In this document: positions 34,307 to 42,678 of the stretch, piece after piece
Position numbering within the stretch: the stretch's first letter is position 1
How the letters are laid out: every line of letters begins with the position of its first letter
Source of the DNA: Bradyrhizobium sp. OK095
Lineage (GTDB): Bacteria; Pseudomonadota; Alphaproteobacteria; Rhizobiales; Xanthobacteraceae
Assembly (NCBI RefSeq): GCF_900109945.1
Contig: NZ_FOBX01000003.1
Coordinates: 558,001-622,000, forward strand
Reading direction: 5' to 3'
DNA: 64,000 nucleotides
The notes under the pieces: model-generated
Databases searched by the model: none
What the model saw: only the letters and a program-made list of their open reading frames with translations
Told to the model about the DNA's origin: nothing
Made by a program: the position numbers and the translations under genes

Positions 34307-34954
34307 TTAGGGCCGGAGCGAATGCAGCACGAGATCGACGACATGGCGTCGCCGGGCGCGGCGCTGGGCGCGGCTCGACAGGTCCTTGCTGAAGATCGCC
34401 GACAGCGTCGGCGTGTTGGAGAAGAAGAAATAGCTTAGGCCCGCAATGGAGATATAGAGCTGGACGGGGTCGATCCCCTTGCGGAAGATGCCGCTGCGCA
34501 CGCCTTCATGGAGGATGTGGGAGACGCTTTTGACCAACGGCGAATGCATCGCTTCCAGCCGGGTCGAGCCGCGGACATGGCGGGCGCCGCCGCGGTTCTC
34601 GTCGTTCAAAAGCACGATGAAATCGGGGTTGGCCGCGAGGTGATCGAATGAGGCCTCGATCAGCTTCCGGATCGCCTTGTCGGGCGGCAGGCCCTCGAGA
34701 TTGAGCTTGCGCTCCTGCTCGCGGATGTCCTCATAGACCCATTCGAGCACGGCGAGGTACAGCGCGTCCTTGTCGCCAAAGTAGTGATAGACCAGCTGCT
34801 TGTTGACGGCCGCGCGCTCGGCGATCTCGTCGACGCGGGCGCCCGCAAAGCCGTGCTTGGCGAACTCCAGCCGCGCCGCGGTGAGCAGCTTCTTGCGGGT
34901 GGCGACGGGATCGCGCCGCTGCGGCACCGTGTCGCCTGAACGTTTTGCGGGCAT
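34307..34954 (-). CDS. TetR-family regulator with RutR/YcdC-like C-terminal domain
   Basis: This 215-residue regulator has an N-terminal helix-turn-helix (TAARLEFAKHGFAGARVDEI and AVNKQLVYHYFGDKDALYLA). The C-terminal part has the pattern of the RutR/YcdC group: NPDFIVLLNDENRGGARHV and IDPVQLYISIAGLSYFF. E. coli RutR senses uracil, but this protein's ligand is unknown. I prefer ATG 34954; a TTG at 34975 would put the operator inside the coding region. It lies between the permease operon and the divergent binding-protein gene, with one 16-bp operator candidate on each side. Confidence 0.9.
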   Translation of the reverse strand: MPAKRSGDTVPQRRDPVATRKKLLTAARLEFAKHGFAGARVDEIAERAAVNKQLVYHYFGDKDALYLAVLEWVYEDIREQERKLNLEGLPPDKAIRKLIEASFDHLAANPDFIVLLNDENRGGARHVRGSTRLEAMHSPLVKSVSHILHEGVRSGIFRKGIDPVQLYISIAGLSYFFFSNTPTLSAIFSKDLSSRAQRRARRRHVVDLVLHSLRP

Positions 34955-34956
34955 TT

Positions 34957-34972
34957 CCAACCAAACAGTTGA
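34957..34972. promoter_or_regulatory. Candidate TetR operator in front of the binding-protein gene
   Basis: On the minus strand this reads TCAACTGTTTGGTTGG, close to the site at 34291. It overlaps TTGACA at 34969-34974, the best -35 hexamer for the binding-protein gene at 35056, and lies directly upstream of the TetR start, so it could also autoregulate. Confidence 0.7.
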
Positions 34973-35055
34973 CAAGTGGAGGGCGGACTTGTTGCATTGG
35001 TATCCTCACATGGGGAGAGCGACAAGCCGGGTCGCGGGCAATGAGGAGAGATGCG

Positions 35056-36072
35056 ATGAAGCATTTGCAGGCGGTGGGCTCGGTTCTCGGCTTGGCCTTG
35101 ATGCTCGGTTTACCGGCGGTGCCGGCGGGCGCGGGTGAGGCGGTGAACCTGATCCTGAACTGGACGCCGACGGCCGACCATTCGCCGTACTACTACGCCA
35201 AGGCGCAGGGCTGGTACGAGAAATCAGGCATCGACCTCACCATCGAGACCGGCAAGGGCTCCGGCGTCTCCGCCGCCAAGGTGGGCTCTGGCGGCTCGCC
35301 GTTCGGCGTCGCCGATCTCGCCACCATGCTGGTGGCCAAGAGCAAGGGCGCCGACACGGTGGCGGTGATGAGCGTCTACGCCAACACCGGACAGACGTTT
35401 TACTGGCTGAAGAGCTACGGTGTGAACGGCGTCAAGGATTTTGCCGGCCACAAGATCGGCAATCCGCCGGGCGATGCCTCGCGCGTGATGTGGCCGGCCT
35501 TCGCCAAGGCCGCAGGGCTCGCGCCCGATGCGGTCGGCTTCGTCAATATCGGGCCGACCGCGAAGATCGCGGCGCTGAAAAGCCACACCGTCGACATCAT
35601 CAGCGACTTCTACAACGAGCACGATCTGAAGGTGATCGAGTTCGGGCCCGACCTCGGCTACGTCAACTGGAAGGATATCGGGCTCAACCCCTACGGCAAC
35701 TCGCTGATCGTCAACGGCGCTTATCTGCAGAAGAACCCGAAGCTGGTCGAGGAGTTCGTGCGCATCTCGCAAAAAGCCTTTGCGGCTTGCGTCGCCGACG
35801 TCACGCCGTGCCTGAAGGCGCTGCTCGACCAGGCCTCCGGTCTCGACAAGGAGAACCAGGAGCGTCAGTGGGAGCGCATCAAGTTCCTGATGACGGATGA
35901 GTTCACGACCACCAAGGGTCTCGGCTGGATCGACGGCGAGCGGATGAAGAAGGACTACGAGCTGGTCCAGGCCTATCTCGGCATGGAGAAGCCGTTCGAC
36001 GTCTCGACGGCATTCACGACCAAGATGCTGGATCCCGCCGTCAAGATGGATGCGAGCAAGGTGAAGAAGTAG
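35056..36072 (+). CDS. ABC transporter substrate-binding protein (NMT1/ThiY-like)
   Basis: This 338-residue periplasmic binding protein has a signal peptide (MKHLQAVGSVLGLALMLG, cut near GAGEA). The mature start LILNWTPTADHSPYYYAKAQ and the loop GKGSGVSAAKVGSGGS are typical of NMT1/THI5-like binding proteins for pyrimidine precursors and similar compounds. Two cysteines (CVADVTPC) may form a disulfide. ATG 35056 follows GAGGAGA. It is divergent from the TetR gene, and its permease and ATPase are in the neighbouring minus-strand operon. The ligand is unknown. Confidence 0.9.
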   Translation: MKHLQAVGSVLGLALMLGLPAVPAGAGEAVNLILNWTPTADHSPYYYAKAQGWYEKSGIDLTIETGKGSGVSAAKVGSGGSPFGVADLATMLVAKSKGADTVAVMSVYANTGQTFYWLKSYGVNGVKDFAGHKIGNPPGDASRVMWPAFAKAAGLAPDAVGFVNIGPTAKIAALKSHTVDIISDFYNEHDLKVIEFGPDLGYVNWKDIGLNPYGNSLIVNGAYLQKNPKLVEEFVRISQKAFAACVADVTPCLKALLDQASGLDKENQERQWERIKFLMTDEFTTTKGLGWIDGERMKKDYELVQAYLGMEKPFDVSTAFTTKMLDPAVKMDASKVKK

Positions 36073-36077
36073 AGGGG

Positions 36078-36100
36078 GCGCGGCCTGACTGCGGCCGCGC
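36078..36100. terminator. Hairpin between convergent binding-protein and panB genes
   Basis: Perfect arms GCGCGGCC and GGCCGCGC are separated by 7 bp. It lies 5 bp past one stop and 4 bp from the other, so it probably ends both transcripts. No long T-run is present. Confidence 0.5.
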
Positions 36101-36104
36101 ATCG

Positions 36105-36926
36105 TCAGCTTTTCTTCATCTCGTAGACGTGTTCAGGCCCCGGAAAGGCGCGTGACCGCACGTCGGCTGCGTACCCCTCGATGGCCGCTTCGATCGCCGG
36201 ACCAAGATTGCCGTAACGCCTGACGAATTTCGGAGTTCGCGGCGATAGCCCGAGCATGTCCTCGAGCACCAGCACCTGGCCGTCGCAAGCCGCGCTCGCG
36301 CCGATGCCGATGGTGGGAATGGCTATGGTCTCGGTGATCTTGCGCGCCAGCGGTTCAGCCACGGCCTCGACGACGACCGAGAATGCACCGGCATCAGCGA
36401 CGGCCTTCGCATCGTCCTCGATCGGCCCCCAGTCCATCTCGCTGCGCCCTTGGGCCCGGAACGAGCCGAGCGTGTTGATGGATTGCGGCGTCAGGCCGAC
36501 GTGTCCCATCACCGGGATGCCGCGCCCGGACAGGAACGCGATCGTCTCCGCCATGCGCACGCCGCCTTCGAGCTTCACGGCGCCGCATTGCGTCTCCTTC
36601 ATGATCCGCACGGCGGAGTTGAACGCCTGCTCCCGGGAGGCTTCATACGATCCGAATGGCATGTCGACGACGACGAGGGCCTGCTGCGAGCCACGCATCA
36701 CTGATGCGCCCTGAAGAATCATCATGTCGAGCGTAACCGGCACCGTCGTCTCAAAACCGTGCATGACGCTGCCAAGGGAATCGCCAACCAGAATGACGTC
36801 GCAATGCCGATCCACCAGCGCGGCCGTATGCGCGTGATAGGACGTCAGCATCACGATCGGCTCGGCTTGCTTGCGTGCACGGATATCCGGCGCGGTCTTG
36901 CGCCTGATGGCGGACTGAACTGACAT
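36105..36926 (-). CDS. panB: 3-methyl-2-oxobutanoate hydroxymethyltransferase
   Basis: This enzyme adds the hydroxymethyl group from methylene-tetrahydrofolate to alpha-ketoisovalerate to give ketopantoate, the first committed step of pantothenate and CoA synthesis. The 273-residue protein has the PanB motifs [25 protein letters not shown] near residue 48, [12 protein letters not shown] near 118 and [14 protein letters not shown] near 200. These include the Mg and substrate-binding acidic residues. ATG 36926 follows GGAGCC. panC is not next to it. It is a housekeeping gene standing alone between the ABC cluster and the min operon. Confidence 0.95.
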   Translation of the reverse strand: MSVQSAIRRKTAPDIRARKQAEPIVMLTSYHAHTAALVDRHCDVILVGDSLGSVMHGFETTVPVTLDMMILQGASVMRGSQQALVVVDMPFGSYEASREQAFNSAVRIMKETQCGAVKLEGGVRMAETIAFLSGRGIPVMGHVGLTPQSINTLGSFRAQGRSEMDWGPIEDDAKAVADAGAFSVVVEAVAEPLARKITETIAIPTIGIGASAACDGQVLVLEDMLGLSPRTPKFVRRYGNLGPAIEAAIEGYAADVRSRAFPGPEHVYEMKKS

Positions 36927-37103
36927 GCGCGGGCTCCATATCCGGGGACGCGGATCGAAGCCAGATGCCATGAACCTGTCAACGCGGGATGATCGGGGCC
37001 GCGATCACAATGGACGGCGCGCGAGGCGAGGGTGCATAGCCTGCCTCAACGTCGCTGCGCTCGCGATGAGGAGGTTGAGAGAGCGAGCCCCACGCGCCTC
37101 TCT

Positions 37104-37236
37104 CGTGCCCCGGGCGCAGCGCAGCGTCCCTTGACGGTGCGCTGCAGAGCCGGGGCCCATTTCGCCGGAGTAGGCCGTGTGGCATGGGTCCCGGCTCTGC
37201 GCAGCAGCGTTGCACGCTGCAGCGCGTCCGGGACAC
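37104..37236. repeat. Long palindromic dispersed repeat, copy B
   Basis: This is an inverted-orientation copy of the element at 25485. Bases 37186-37225 are identical to the complement of 25498-25537, and the flanks are about 80 % alike. The middle (37160-37180) has diverged. Confidence 0.85.
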
Positions 37237-37282
37237 GCGGCTGGCTAACCGGCCCCCACACCCACGTAACCCCACGGAGAAA

Positions 37283-37297
37283 TTAACCAGCCATTAA
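37283..37297. promoter_or_regulatory. CtrA-type box upstream of minCDE
   Basis: TTAACCAGCCATTAA matches the alphaproteobacterial cell-cycle consensus TTAA-N7-TTAA exactly, followed by CC. It lies 53 bp before the minC start. CtrA control of min genes has been described in Sinorhizobium, so the position is meaningful. Confidence 0.7.
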
Positions 37298-37349
37298 CCA
37301 TATCGGCGGCATCGTTAACCATTCAATAACAGGGAACGAGTCGGCCGCT

Positions 37350-38048
37350 ATGGAGGCTGCAGCAAAAGTCCAACGCCAAATGGTGCGCCTGCGCGGGCGT
37401 TCCTACGTAGCCTTCGTGTTCGTGCCGACGGTTCCGATCCAGGATTGGCTCCTGGAAATCGACACCACCATCGCGCGCTCGCCGGGCTTCTTCGCCGGCC
37501 GGCCCGTGGTGCTCGACCTGTCCTCGGTCGACCTCAGCCAGTCCGGTATCGGCCACCTGCTTACCAGCCTTCAGGATCGCAACATCCGCGTGCTCGGGAT
37601 CGAGGGCGTGGACGAGGGCCGACTGACAGCGATGATGCCGCCGCTGCTCTCGGGCGGACGCAGCTGCGTGATCGAGCCGACCGCGCCGAAGAAACCTGAA
37701 GCGAAGGCCGAGACGAAGCCGACATCGTTGCTGTTGGAGACCCCGGTGCGTTCCGGCCAGACCGTGATCTTCCCGGAAGGCGACGTCACCATTCTGGGTT
37801 CGGTCGGCTCCGGCGCGGAAGTCGTCGCCGGTGGTTCCATCCACATCTACGGCGCGCTGCGCGGCCGCGCCATGGCGGGCGTGAACGGACACACCAGCGC
37901 GCGCATCTACTGCCAGAAGATCGAGGCCGAACTGCTTGCAATCGATGGGTTTTATCAGACCGCCGACGATATCGACGCTGCCTTGCGCGGCAAGCCGGCC
38001 CAGGCCTGGCTGCAAGGCAACACCATGCGAATTACCGCGCTGAACTGA
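37350..38048 (+). CDS. minC: Septum site-determining protein MinC
   Basis: MinC inhibits FtsZ ring assembly away from midcell. The 232-residue protein has an N-terminal domain (1-105) and a linker rich in Lys, Ala and Glu (near 115-128). The C-terminal right-handed beta-helix begins at RSGQTVIFPEGDVTILGSVG and contains the conserved GGSIHIYGALRGRAMAG (near 160-185), the MinD-binding surface. It is followed after 19 bp by minD, in the standard minCDE order. Divisions of polar-growing rhizobia still use this system. A CtrA-type box lies upstream. Confidence 0.96.
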   Translation: MEAAAKVQRQMVRLRGRSYVAFVFVPTVPIQDWLLEIDTTIARSPGFFAGRPVVLDLSSVDLSQSGIGHLLTSLQDRNIRVLGIEGVDEGRLTAMMPPLLSGGRSCVIEPTAPKKPEAKAETKPTSLLLETPVRSGQTVIFPEGDVTILGSVGSGAEVVAGGSIHIYGALRGRAMAGVNGHTSARIYCQKIEAELLAIDGFYQTADDIDAALRGKPAQAWLQGNTMRITALN

Positions 38049-38067
38049 CCAGAAGGAGATTTTTGAG

Positions 38068-38883
38068 ATGGCCAAGGTACTGGTCGTGACATCAGGCAAG
38101 GGCGGCGTCGGCAAGACCACGACGACCGCAGCGCTGGGAGCTGCGCTGGCGCAACGCGGCGACAAGGTCGCCGTCGTCGATTTCGATGTCGGCTTGCGCA
38201 ACCTCGACCTCGTCATGGGCGCCGAACGCCGCGTGGTGTTCGACCTCATCAACGTGGTGCAGGGCGTCGCAAAACTCCCGCAGGCGCTGATCAAGGACAA
38301 GCGGCTGGAGAACCTGTGGCTGCTGCCGGCCTCGCAAACCCGCGACAAGGACGCGCTGACGGAAGAGGGCGTCGGCAAGGTCATCGACGATCTGCGCAGC
38401 CGTTTCGACTGGGTGATCTGCGACAGCCCGGCCGGCATCGAGCGCGGCGCCTCCATGGCGATGCGTTTTGCCGACGAAGCCGTGATCGTCACCAATCCGG
38501 AAGTCTCCTCGGTGCGCGATTCCGACCGCATCATCGGCATGCTCGATTCCAAGACCGTGCGGGCCGAGAAGGGCGAGCGCGTCGAGAAGCACATCCTCAT
38601 CACCCGCTACGACCCCTCCCGCGCCGCGCGCGGCGAGATGCTGACCATCGAGGACATTCTGGAAATCCTTGCAACGCCCTTGCTCGGCATCATCCCCGAG
38701 AGCCAGGACGTGCTGCGCGCGTCCAACGTCGGCACACCGGTGACGCTGTCGAATGCGGACGGCGCCCCCGCGCGGGCCTATATCGATGCGGCGCGGCGCC
38801 TCTGCGGCGAGACTGTCGCCATGCAGGTGCCGACCGAGCGCAAGGGTTTCATGGATCGTCTGCTGCGACGGAGGGCTGCATGA
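38068..38883 (+). CDS. minD: Septum site-determining ATPase MinD
   Basis: MinD is a membrane-attached ATPase that recruits MinC and is released by MinE. The 271-residue protein has the deviant Walker [15 protein letters not shown] at residues 11-24, the switch region [11 protein letters not shown] near 39 and [10 protein letters not shown] near 119. The C-terminus ends in a short amphipathic helix ([12 protein letters not shown]) that inserts into the membrane. AGAAGGAGA lies before the ATG. Its TGA overlaps the minE ATG. Confidence 0.97.
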   Translation: MAKVLVVTSGKGGVGKTTTTAALGAALAQRGDKVAVVDFDVGLRNLDLVMGAERRVVFDLINVVQGVAKLPQALIKDKRLENLWLLPASQTRDKDALTEEGVGKVIDDLRSRFDWVICDSPAGIERGASMAMRFADEAVIVTNPEVSSVRDSDRIIGMLDSKTVRAEKGERVEKHILITRYDPSRAARGEMLTIEDILEILATPLLGIIPESQDVLRASNVGTPVTLSNADGAPARAYIDAARRLCGETVAMQVPTERKGFMDRLLRRRAA

Positions 38884-39161
38884 GCATGGGTCTGCTCCGG
38901 CTTCTCCGCGGCAACAAGGCCTCTGCACCCGTCGCACGCGAACGGTTGCAGATCCTGCTTGCCCATGAACGCGGACTGCGCGGCCAGCCCGATCTGCTCG
39001 GTGTGCTGCGTGAGGAAATTTTGGCCGTCGTGTCCAGGCACGTGACGCTGGACCCGACAAAAGTCATCGTGCGGCTCGAGCGCGGCGACGAGGTCTCGAC
39101 CCTCGAGGTCGATATCGAAGTGCCCAACGATTTCGAGCGCAAGAAAGCGGCGGTCGCGTAG
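38880..39161 (+). CDS. minE: Cell division topological specificity factor MinE
   Basis: MinE stimulates MinD ATP hydrolysis and drives pole-to-pole oscillation. The 93-residue protein starts with the membrane-targeting segment [13 protein letters not shown]. The anti-MinCD region ([14 protein letters not shown]) and the topological-specificity domain ([20 protein letters not shown]) follow. The ATG overlaps the minD stop in ATGA. A terminator hairpin follows 39 bp after the stop, closing the operon. Confidence 0.96.
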   Translation: MSMGLLRLLRGNKASAPVARERLQILLAHERGLRGQPDLLGVLREEILAVVSRHVTLDPTKVIVRLERGDEVSTLEVDIEVPNDFERKKAAVA

Positions 39162-39200
39162 GGGACGCGACTGACGACGACCCATTTTGGGGTGGGTGAG

Positions 39201-39233
39201 AAGGCGGTCCGCTGGGCATAGCGGGCCGCCTTT
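39201..39233 (+). terminator. Rho-independent terminator of minCDE
   Basis: The 13-bp arms AAGGCGGTCCGCT and AGCGGGCCGCCTT, with one G-T wobble, enclose a 6-bp loop and run into CCTTTGTCGTTTG. It lies 39 bp after the minE stop. Confidence 0.75.
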
Positions 39234-39248
39234 GTCGTTTGGGCCAGC

Positions 39249-39274
39249 GGAACGGCACAAGCGGTAAGACCGTT
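39249..39274 (+). promoter_or_regulatory. Possible EcfG-type promoter of small gene at 39336
   Basis: GGAAC at 39249-39253 and CGTT at 39271-39274 are separated by 17 bp, fitting the general stress response promoter of alphaproteobacteria. A transcript would start about 55 bp before the ATG at 39336. Confidence 0.4.
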
Positions 39275-39335
39275 ATCCCGGACCCGCGGAGCGCCGAGCC
39301 GGGCGCCGCGGTGTCCTTCAAACGGGAGAGCGCTC

Positions 39336-39521
39336 ATGATGTCCGAGGTCCAGGTCCATACCGTCGCGCGACAGATGCTGGAGCAGCACGGTTTTGCAGC
39401 GATCGCGAAGGCGGCCGAGCAGGCCCAGGCCTGCGAGGGCCGCGGCGAGGCTGATGAGGCCAGGGAATGGCGTCACATCGCGGACGCCATGAAGATCATG
39501 CGCGGGCCCGCCCACAGCTGA
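39336..39521 (+). CDS. Small conserved-looking protein (61 aa)
   Basis: This small soluble protein reads MMSEVQVHTVARQMLEQHGF and continues as one long, Ala/Glu-rich helix pair ending WRHIADAMKIMRGPAHS. The balanced composition and the GGGAGAG ribosome site 8 bp before the ATG argue for a real gene. I know no function. A possible EcfG promoter lies upstream, so stress induction is conceivable. It is convergent with the histidine kinase gene, 6 bp away. Confidence 0.72.
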   Translation: MMSEVQVHTVARQMLEQHGFAAIAKAAEQAQACEGRGEADEAREWRHIADAMKIMRGPAHS

Positions 39522-39527
39522 GCGCGG

Positions 39528-41639
39528 TCAGTTCCGCCCGGTTCCATCCTTGATCATGTCGAGGACGCGGCTTGACAGCGCCTCGACCACGAACGGCTTT
39601 GTCAGCACCTGCATGCCGGGCGCGAGCTGGCCGTTGCCGATGATGGCATTCTCCGCATAGCCGGTGATGAAAAGCACTTTCAACGCGGGCCGCGTCGTGC
39701 GTGCGGCATCCGCGAGCTGGCGGCCGTTCATGCCGCCGGGCAGGCCGACATCGGTGATGAGCAGGTCGATCGTCGCCTCGGATTGCAGGATGTTCAGGCC
39801 GGTCGGCCCGTCATGGGCCTCGAGCACGTTGAAGCCGATCTCTTCCAGCGCATCCGTCAGCAGCATGCGGATCGACGGCTCGTCGTCGACGACCAGAATG
39901 GTGTGGTCCGCCTGCGGGCGCGCCGCCGTCCGGGTGGCGAGCGCCGACGGCTTGTCAGCCTCCTTGCCGTAGTGGCGCGGCAGATAGAGGCACATGGTGG
40001 TGCCCTGGTTTACCTCGGAATAGATACGAACCTGTCCGCCCGATTGGCGCACGAAGCCGTAGACCATGGAGAGGCCAAGGCCGGTGCCCTGGCCGATCGG
40101 CTTGGTGGTGAAGAATGGGTCGAAGGCGCGCTCGATGATGTCGGGCGTCATGCCGGTGCCGGTATCGGTGACGCAGAGCGAGACGTACTGGCCGGGCGTA
40201 AGGTCACGCTCGCCGGCGCCATGCTCGTCGAGCCAGCGGTTCGCGGTCTCGATTGTGAGCCGGCCGCCGCCGGGCATCGCGTCGCGGGCGTTGATGCAGA
40301 GGTTGAGCAGGGTATTTTCGAGCTGGGAGGCATCGATCAGCGTCGCCCACAATCCGCCGGCGGTGACCACCTCCACCGCGATCTCGGGGCCGACTGTACG
40401 ACGGATCATGTCCTCCATGCCCATCACCAGGCGGTTGAGGTCGGTCGGTTTGGGATCGAGCGTCTGCCGTCGCGAGAAGGCCAGCAAGCGGTGCGTCAGG
40501 GCGGCCGCGCGCTTGGCGGCGCCTTGCGCTGCTGTCACATAGCGGTCGATCTCGTTGACGCGGCCCTGGCCCAGTCGCGTCTGCAACAGCTCCAGCGAGC
40601 CGATGATGCCGGTCAGCAGATTGTTGAAATCGTGCGCGATGCCGCCGGTCAGCTGGCCGACCGCTTCCATCTTCTGCGACTGGCGTAGCGCCTCTTCGGC
40701 GTGACCGAGGCGCTCCTGCTCCCTAAGGCGGTCGGTGACGTCGTAGGTGAACTGGTAGGCGCCAAGAAGCCGACCGTCGCCATCACGCAGGCTGGCGAAC
40801 CGCATTTCGTAGAAACGGCGGGCGCGCCCGGGATCGCCGAACTCGGCGACTTCAACGAACACCTCACCGGTGAGGGCCCTCGACCAGACCGCGCGGACGG
40901 CGTCGCGATGCTCGGGTTGATCTTCAAGCAGCTCAAGCATGTTGTCACCGACCTTCGGCATGATACCGAAGATACGATGAAATTCCCGGGCGGAGGCGCC
41001 GTTGATCGCGAGCCATCGGAAGCCGGGGTCGACAACCTGCACGAAGGCATCGGTACCCTCGACGATGTCGGCGAGCAGCTTGCGTTCGGCGACCGCCGCG
41101 ACCACGCGTGCTTCCAGCGTCTCGTTCAAGCGCTGCAGCTCCCGCTCGGCCCGCTTGCGCGCCGTGATGTCCTGGAATAGCACGGCGACCTGCTTGCGGC
41201 TGGCGGGCTCGACACGAAAGGCGGCCAGTTCGAGGTAGCGGCCGGTTGCGATCAGCTCGCGCTCGAAGCGGATCGGCTGGCCCGTCCGCAGCACGCCGCC
41301 ATAGAGCTCGACCCAGCCCTCGGCTTCGCCCGGCACCATCTCGCGGACTTTCTGGCCGACCACATTGGGAATGCCGGCATGCTGGGTGTAGGCGGGATTG
41401 GCTTCGACGTGGACGTAGTCGCTGAGCGGACCGTGCGGGCCGTCGAAGAACTCGATGATGCAAAAGCCTTCGTCGATCGAGTTGAACAGCGTCCGGTAAC
41501 GCTCCTCCCGCTCGGCGAGCGCCGATTCCGCCTTCTGTCGCTCGGTCAGCACAGCCGCTCCGAGCGCCCTAAGGCGTGCGTTTTCCTCCTCAAGCGCCTT
41601 GAGACGGCGTTGAAGGTCCTCAGACTCGATCGAGTTCAC
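39528..41639 (-). CDS. Hybrid sensor histidine kinase with PAS domains and C-terminal receiver
   Basis: This soluble hybrid kinase of about 703 residues starts with a coiled coil ([18 protein letters not shown]). Two PAS domains follow (near 50-170 and 200-310), then a HisKA domain with the phospho-acceptor His in [11 protein letters not shown] near 350. An HATPase domain has [11 protein letters not shown] and [11 protein letters not shown]. The C-terminal receiver has Asp in [12 protein letters not shown]. No membrane segment is seen, so it senses a cytoplasmic signal. The start is uncertain: GTG 41639 is preferred, and an in-frame ATG lies about 60 bp upstream. No partner regulator is adjacent. 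Confidence 0.9.
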   Translation of the reverse strand: MNSIESEDLQRRLKALEEENARLRALGAAVLTERQKAESALAEREERYRTLFNSIDEGFCIIEFFDGPHGPLSDYVHVEANPAYTQHAGIPNVVGQKVREMVPGEAEGWVELYGGVLRTGQPIRFERELIATGRYLELAAFRVEPASRKQVAVLFQDITARKRAERELQRLNETLEARVVAAVAERKLLADIVEGTDAFVQVVDPGFRWLAINGASAREFHRIFGIMPKVGDNMLELLEDQPEHRDAVRAVWSRALTGEVFVEVAEFGDPGRARRFYEMRFASLRDGDGRLLGAYQFTYDVTDRLREQERLGHAEEALRQSQKMEAVGQLTGGIAHDFNNLLTGIIGSLELLQTRLGQGRVNEIDRYVTAAQGAAKRAAALTHRLLAFSRRQTLDPKPTDLNRLVMGMEDMIRRTVGPEIAVEVVTAGGLWATLIDASQLENTLLNLCINARDAMPGGGRLTIETANRWLDEHGAGERDLTPGQYVSLCVTDTGTGMTPDIIERAFDPFFTTKPIGQGTGLGLSMVYGFVRQSGGQVRIYSEVNQGTTMCLYLPRHYGKEADKPSALATRTAARPQADHTILVVDDEPSIRMLLTDALEEIGFNVLEAHDGPTGLNILQSEATIDLLITDVGLPGGMNGRQLADAARTTRPALKVLFITGYAENAIIGNGQLAPGMQVLTKPFVVEALSSRVLDMIKDGTGRN

Positions 41640-41776
41640 ACGTGCTCGCGGTTGGCTTTTCCACGGGCCGCCCCTCGGCCCCCGGACTGACGGCATTCTA
41701 GCGGGCATCCGCACTGCGGCAAAGCCACCCAACTCAACGCCGCCGGAACCGGCAAGTTCCCGGCGTTGTCGCGGCC

Positions 41777-42028
41777 TCAGCGCTCGCCCTGATCGGCGCC
41801 TTGCGTGCCGGACTTGTGCTGCGTCTGCGGCTGGCCGTGCTCGCTCGTCTCCTTGCAGGGGAGCTGCTCCCACGATCCATCGGGCGCCTGCTGATAGGCG
41901 CTACAGGACGATGACGAGGTCGGTTTGTCCTCGCCCTTCTGCGCGTCGGTATTCCTGGCCATGGCCGGGGCAGTCAGCACGGAGCTGGCCACGAAAGCGC
42001 CGGCGAAAACGAGATGGGCAATTCGCAT
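41777..42028 (-). CDS. Small exported hypothetical protein (83 aa)
   Basis: An 83-residue precursor with a signal peptide (MRIAHLVFAGAFVASSVLTA, cut near AMARN). The mature part is hydrophilic, with two cysteines (SCSAYQQ and QLPCKET) that could form a disulfide and a Gln/His-rich tail. AGGAGA lies 6 bp before ATG 42028. It resembles the many short secreted Cys-pair proteins of Bradyrhizobium; no function is known. Confidence 0.75.
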   Translation of the reverse strand: MRIAHLVFAGAFVASSVLTAPAMARNTDAQKGEDKPTSSSSCSAYQQAPDGSWEQLPCKETSEHGQPQTQHKSGTQGADQGER

Positions 42029-42082
42029 GGGGGTCTCCTGTTCGAAGAGCCGCATGCTGCCGAGGAATGTGACGATTATGGG

Positions 42083-42105
42083 CCGCGGCAAGGGTTCCGC
42101 CGCGG
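42083..42105 (-). terminator. Hairpin downstream of exported-protein gene
   Basis: The arms CCGCGGC and GCCGCGG lie 9 bp apart, about 25 bp past the stop of the gene at 42130 on the minus strand. No T-run follows, so it is a weak terminator candidate. Confidence 0.35.
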
Positions 42106-42129
42106 CGTGCTTAACAGCGCGAGATACCG

Positions 42130-42534
42130 CTAGCCGCCCTTGCTGCGGATCAGGCCGGCTGTCTTCTGTTTCTCGCACCAATTGCTCATACCGAGCCGGC
42201 GCTGGTCGAGATCGGTCATCTGGGTCGCGACGGCGACCTCCGCCATGATGTCGTCGGCCTGCTTCTCGCCCATCTTGCCGCCGGTGTGCATCCAGGCGAT
42301 CGCCTTGCGCACCTGCTCGGTGGTGCCGTCGGGCAGCTGCATCTGCTGTGCCCGCTGCACCAGATCCTGGTAGGCGACATCGGTGCCCGGGCATTCGACC
42401 TTGGCGGCGAAGGCCTGCAAGACCATCGTCACATAGGTCGAGCGCGGATGGTCGTCAGCCGCCTGGGCTGGAGCGGCGATCAGCAGCAGGCTTCCCATCA
42501 AAAACAGGTCTGCCATCAGAAAACGCGTGCGCAT
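42130..42534 (-). CDS. Exported hypothetical protein (134 aa)
   Basis: A 134-residue precursor with a signal peptide (RFLMADLFLMGSLLLIAAPA, cut near QAADD). The mature part is helical with two cysteines (VECPGTD and SNWCEKQ) and no recognised motif. ATG 42534 lies after GAGGAT; a frame open further upstream would run across a tandem 14-bp repeat. I do not recognise the family. The small gene at 41777 follows 101 bp downstream on the same strand. Confidence 0.72.
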   Translation of the reverse strand: MRTRFLMADLFLMGSLLLIAAPAQAADDHPRSTYVTMVLQAFAAKVECPGTDVAYQDLVQRAQQMQLPDGTTEQVRKAIAWMHTGGKMGEKQADDIMAEVAVATQMTDLDQRRLGMSNWCEKQKTAGLIRSKGG

Positions 42535-42555
42535 CCTAGGGTATCCTCCTCGATT

Positions 42556-42583
42556 TTTTTGCAAGGCTATTTTTGCAAGGCTA
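42556..42583. repeat. Perfect tandem 14-bp repeat
   Basis: TTTTTGCAAGGCTA occurs twice in direct tandem, 22 bp upstream of the exported-protein start. Such a duplication could shift promoter spacing by slippage. Confidence 0.85.
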
Positions 42584-42678
42584 GCGTCCGGCGCGCCGCT
42601 CCGCAATGGTGCCGGGCCGCAATTGTCGCGCCCCGTTGCGGTGCGCTAAATTGGCGGCTCCCGGACCCGGAGCGCGAC

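Larger units (their letters stand above)
36927..37349. other. Intergenic region upstream of min operon
   Basis: This 423-bp gap holds no supported gene. It contains copy B of the long palindromic repeat (37104-37236) and a CtrA-type box (37283-37297). A second weaker match, TTAACCATTCAATAA, lies at 37315-37329, just before minC. Confidence 0.7.
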
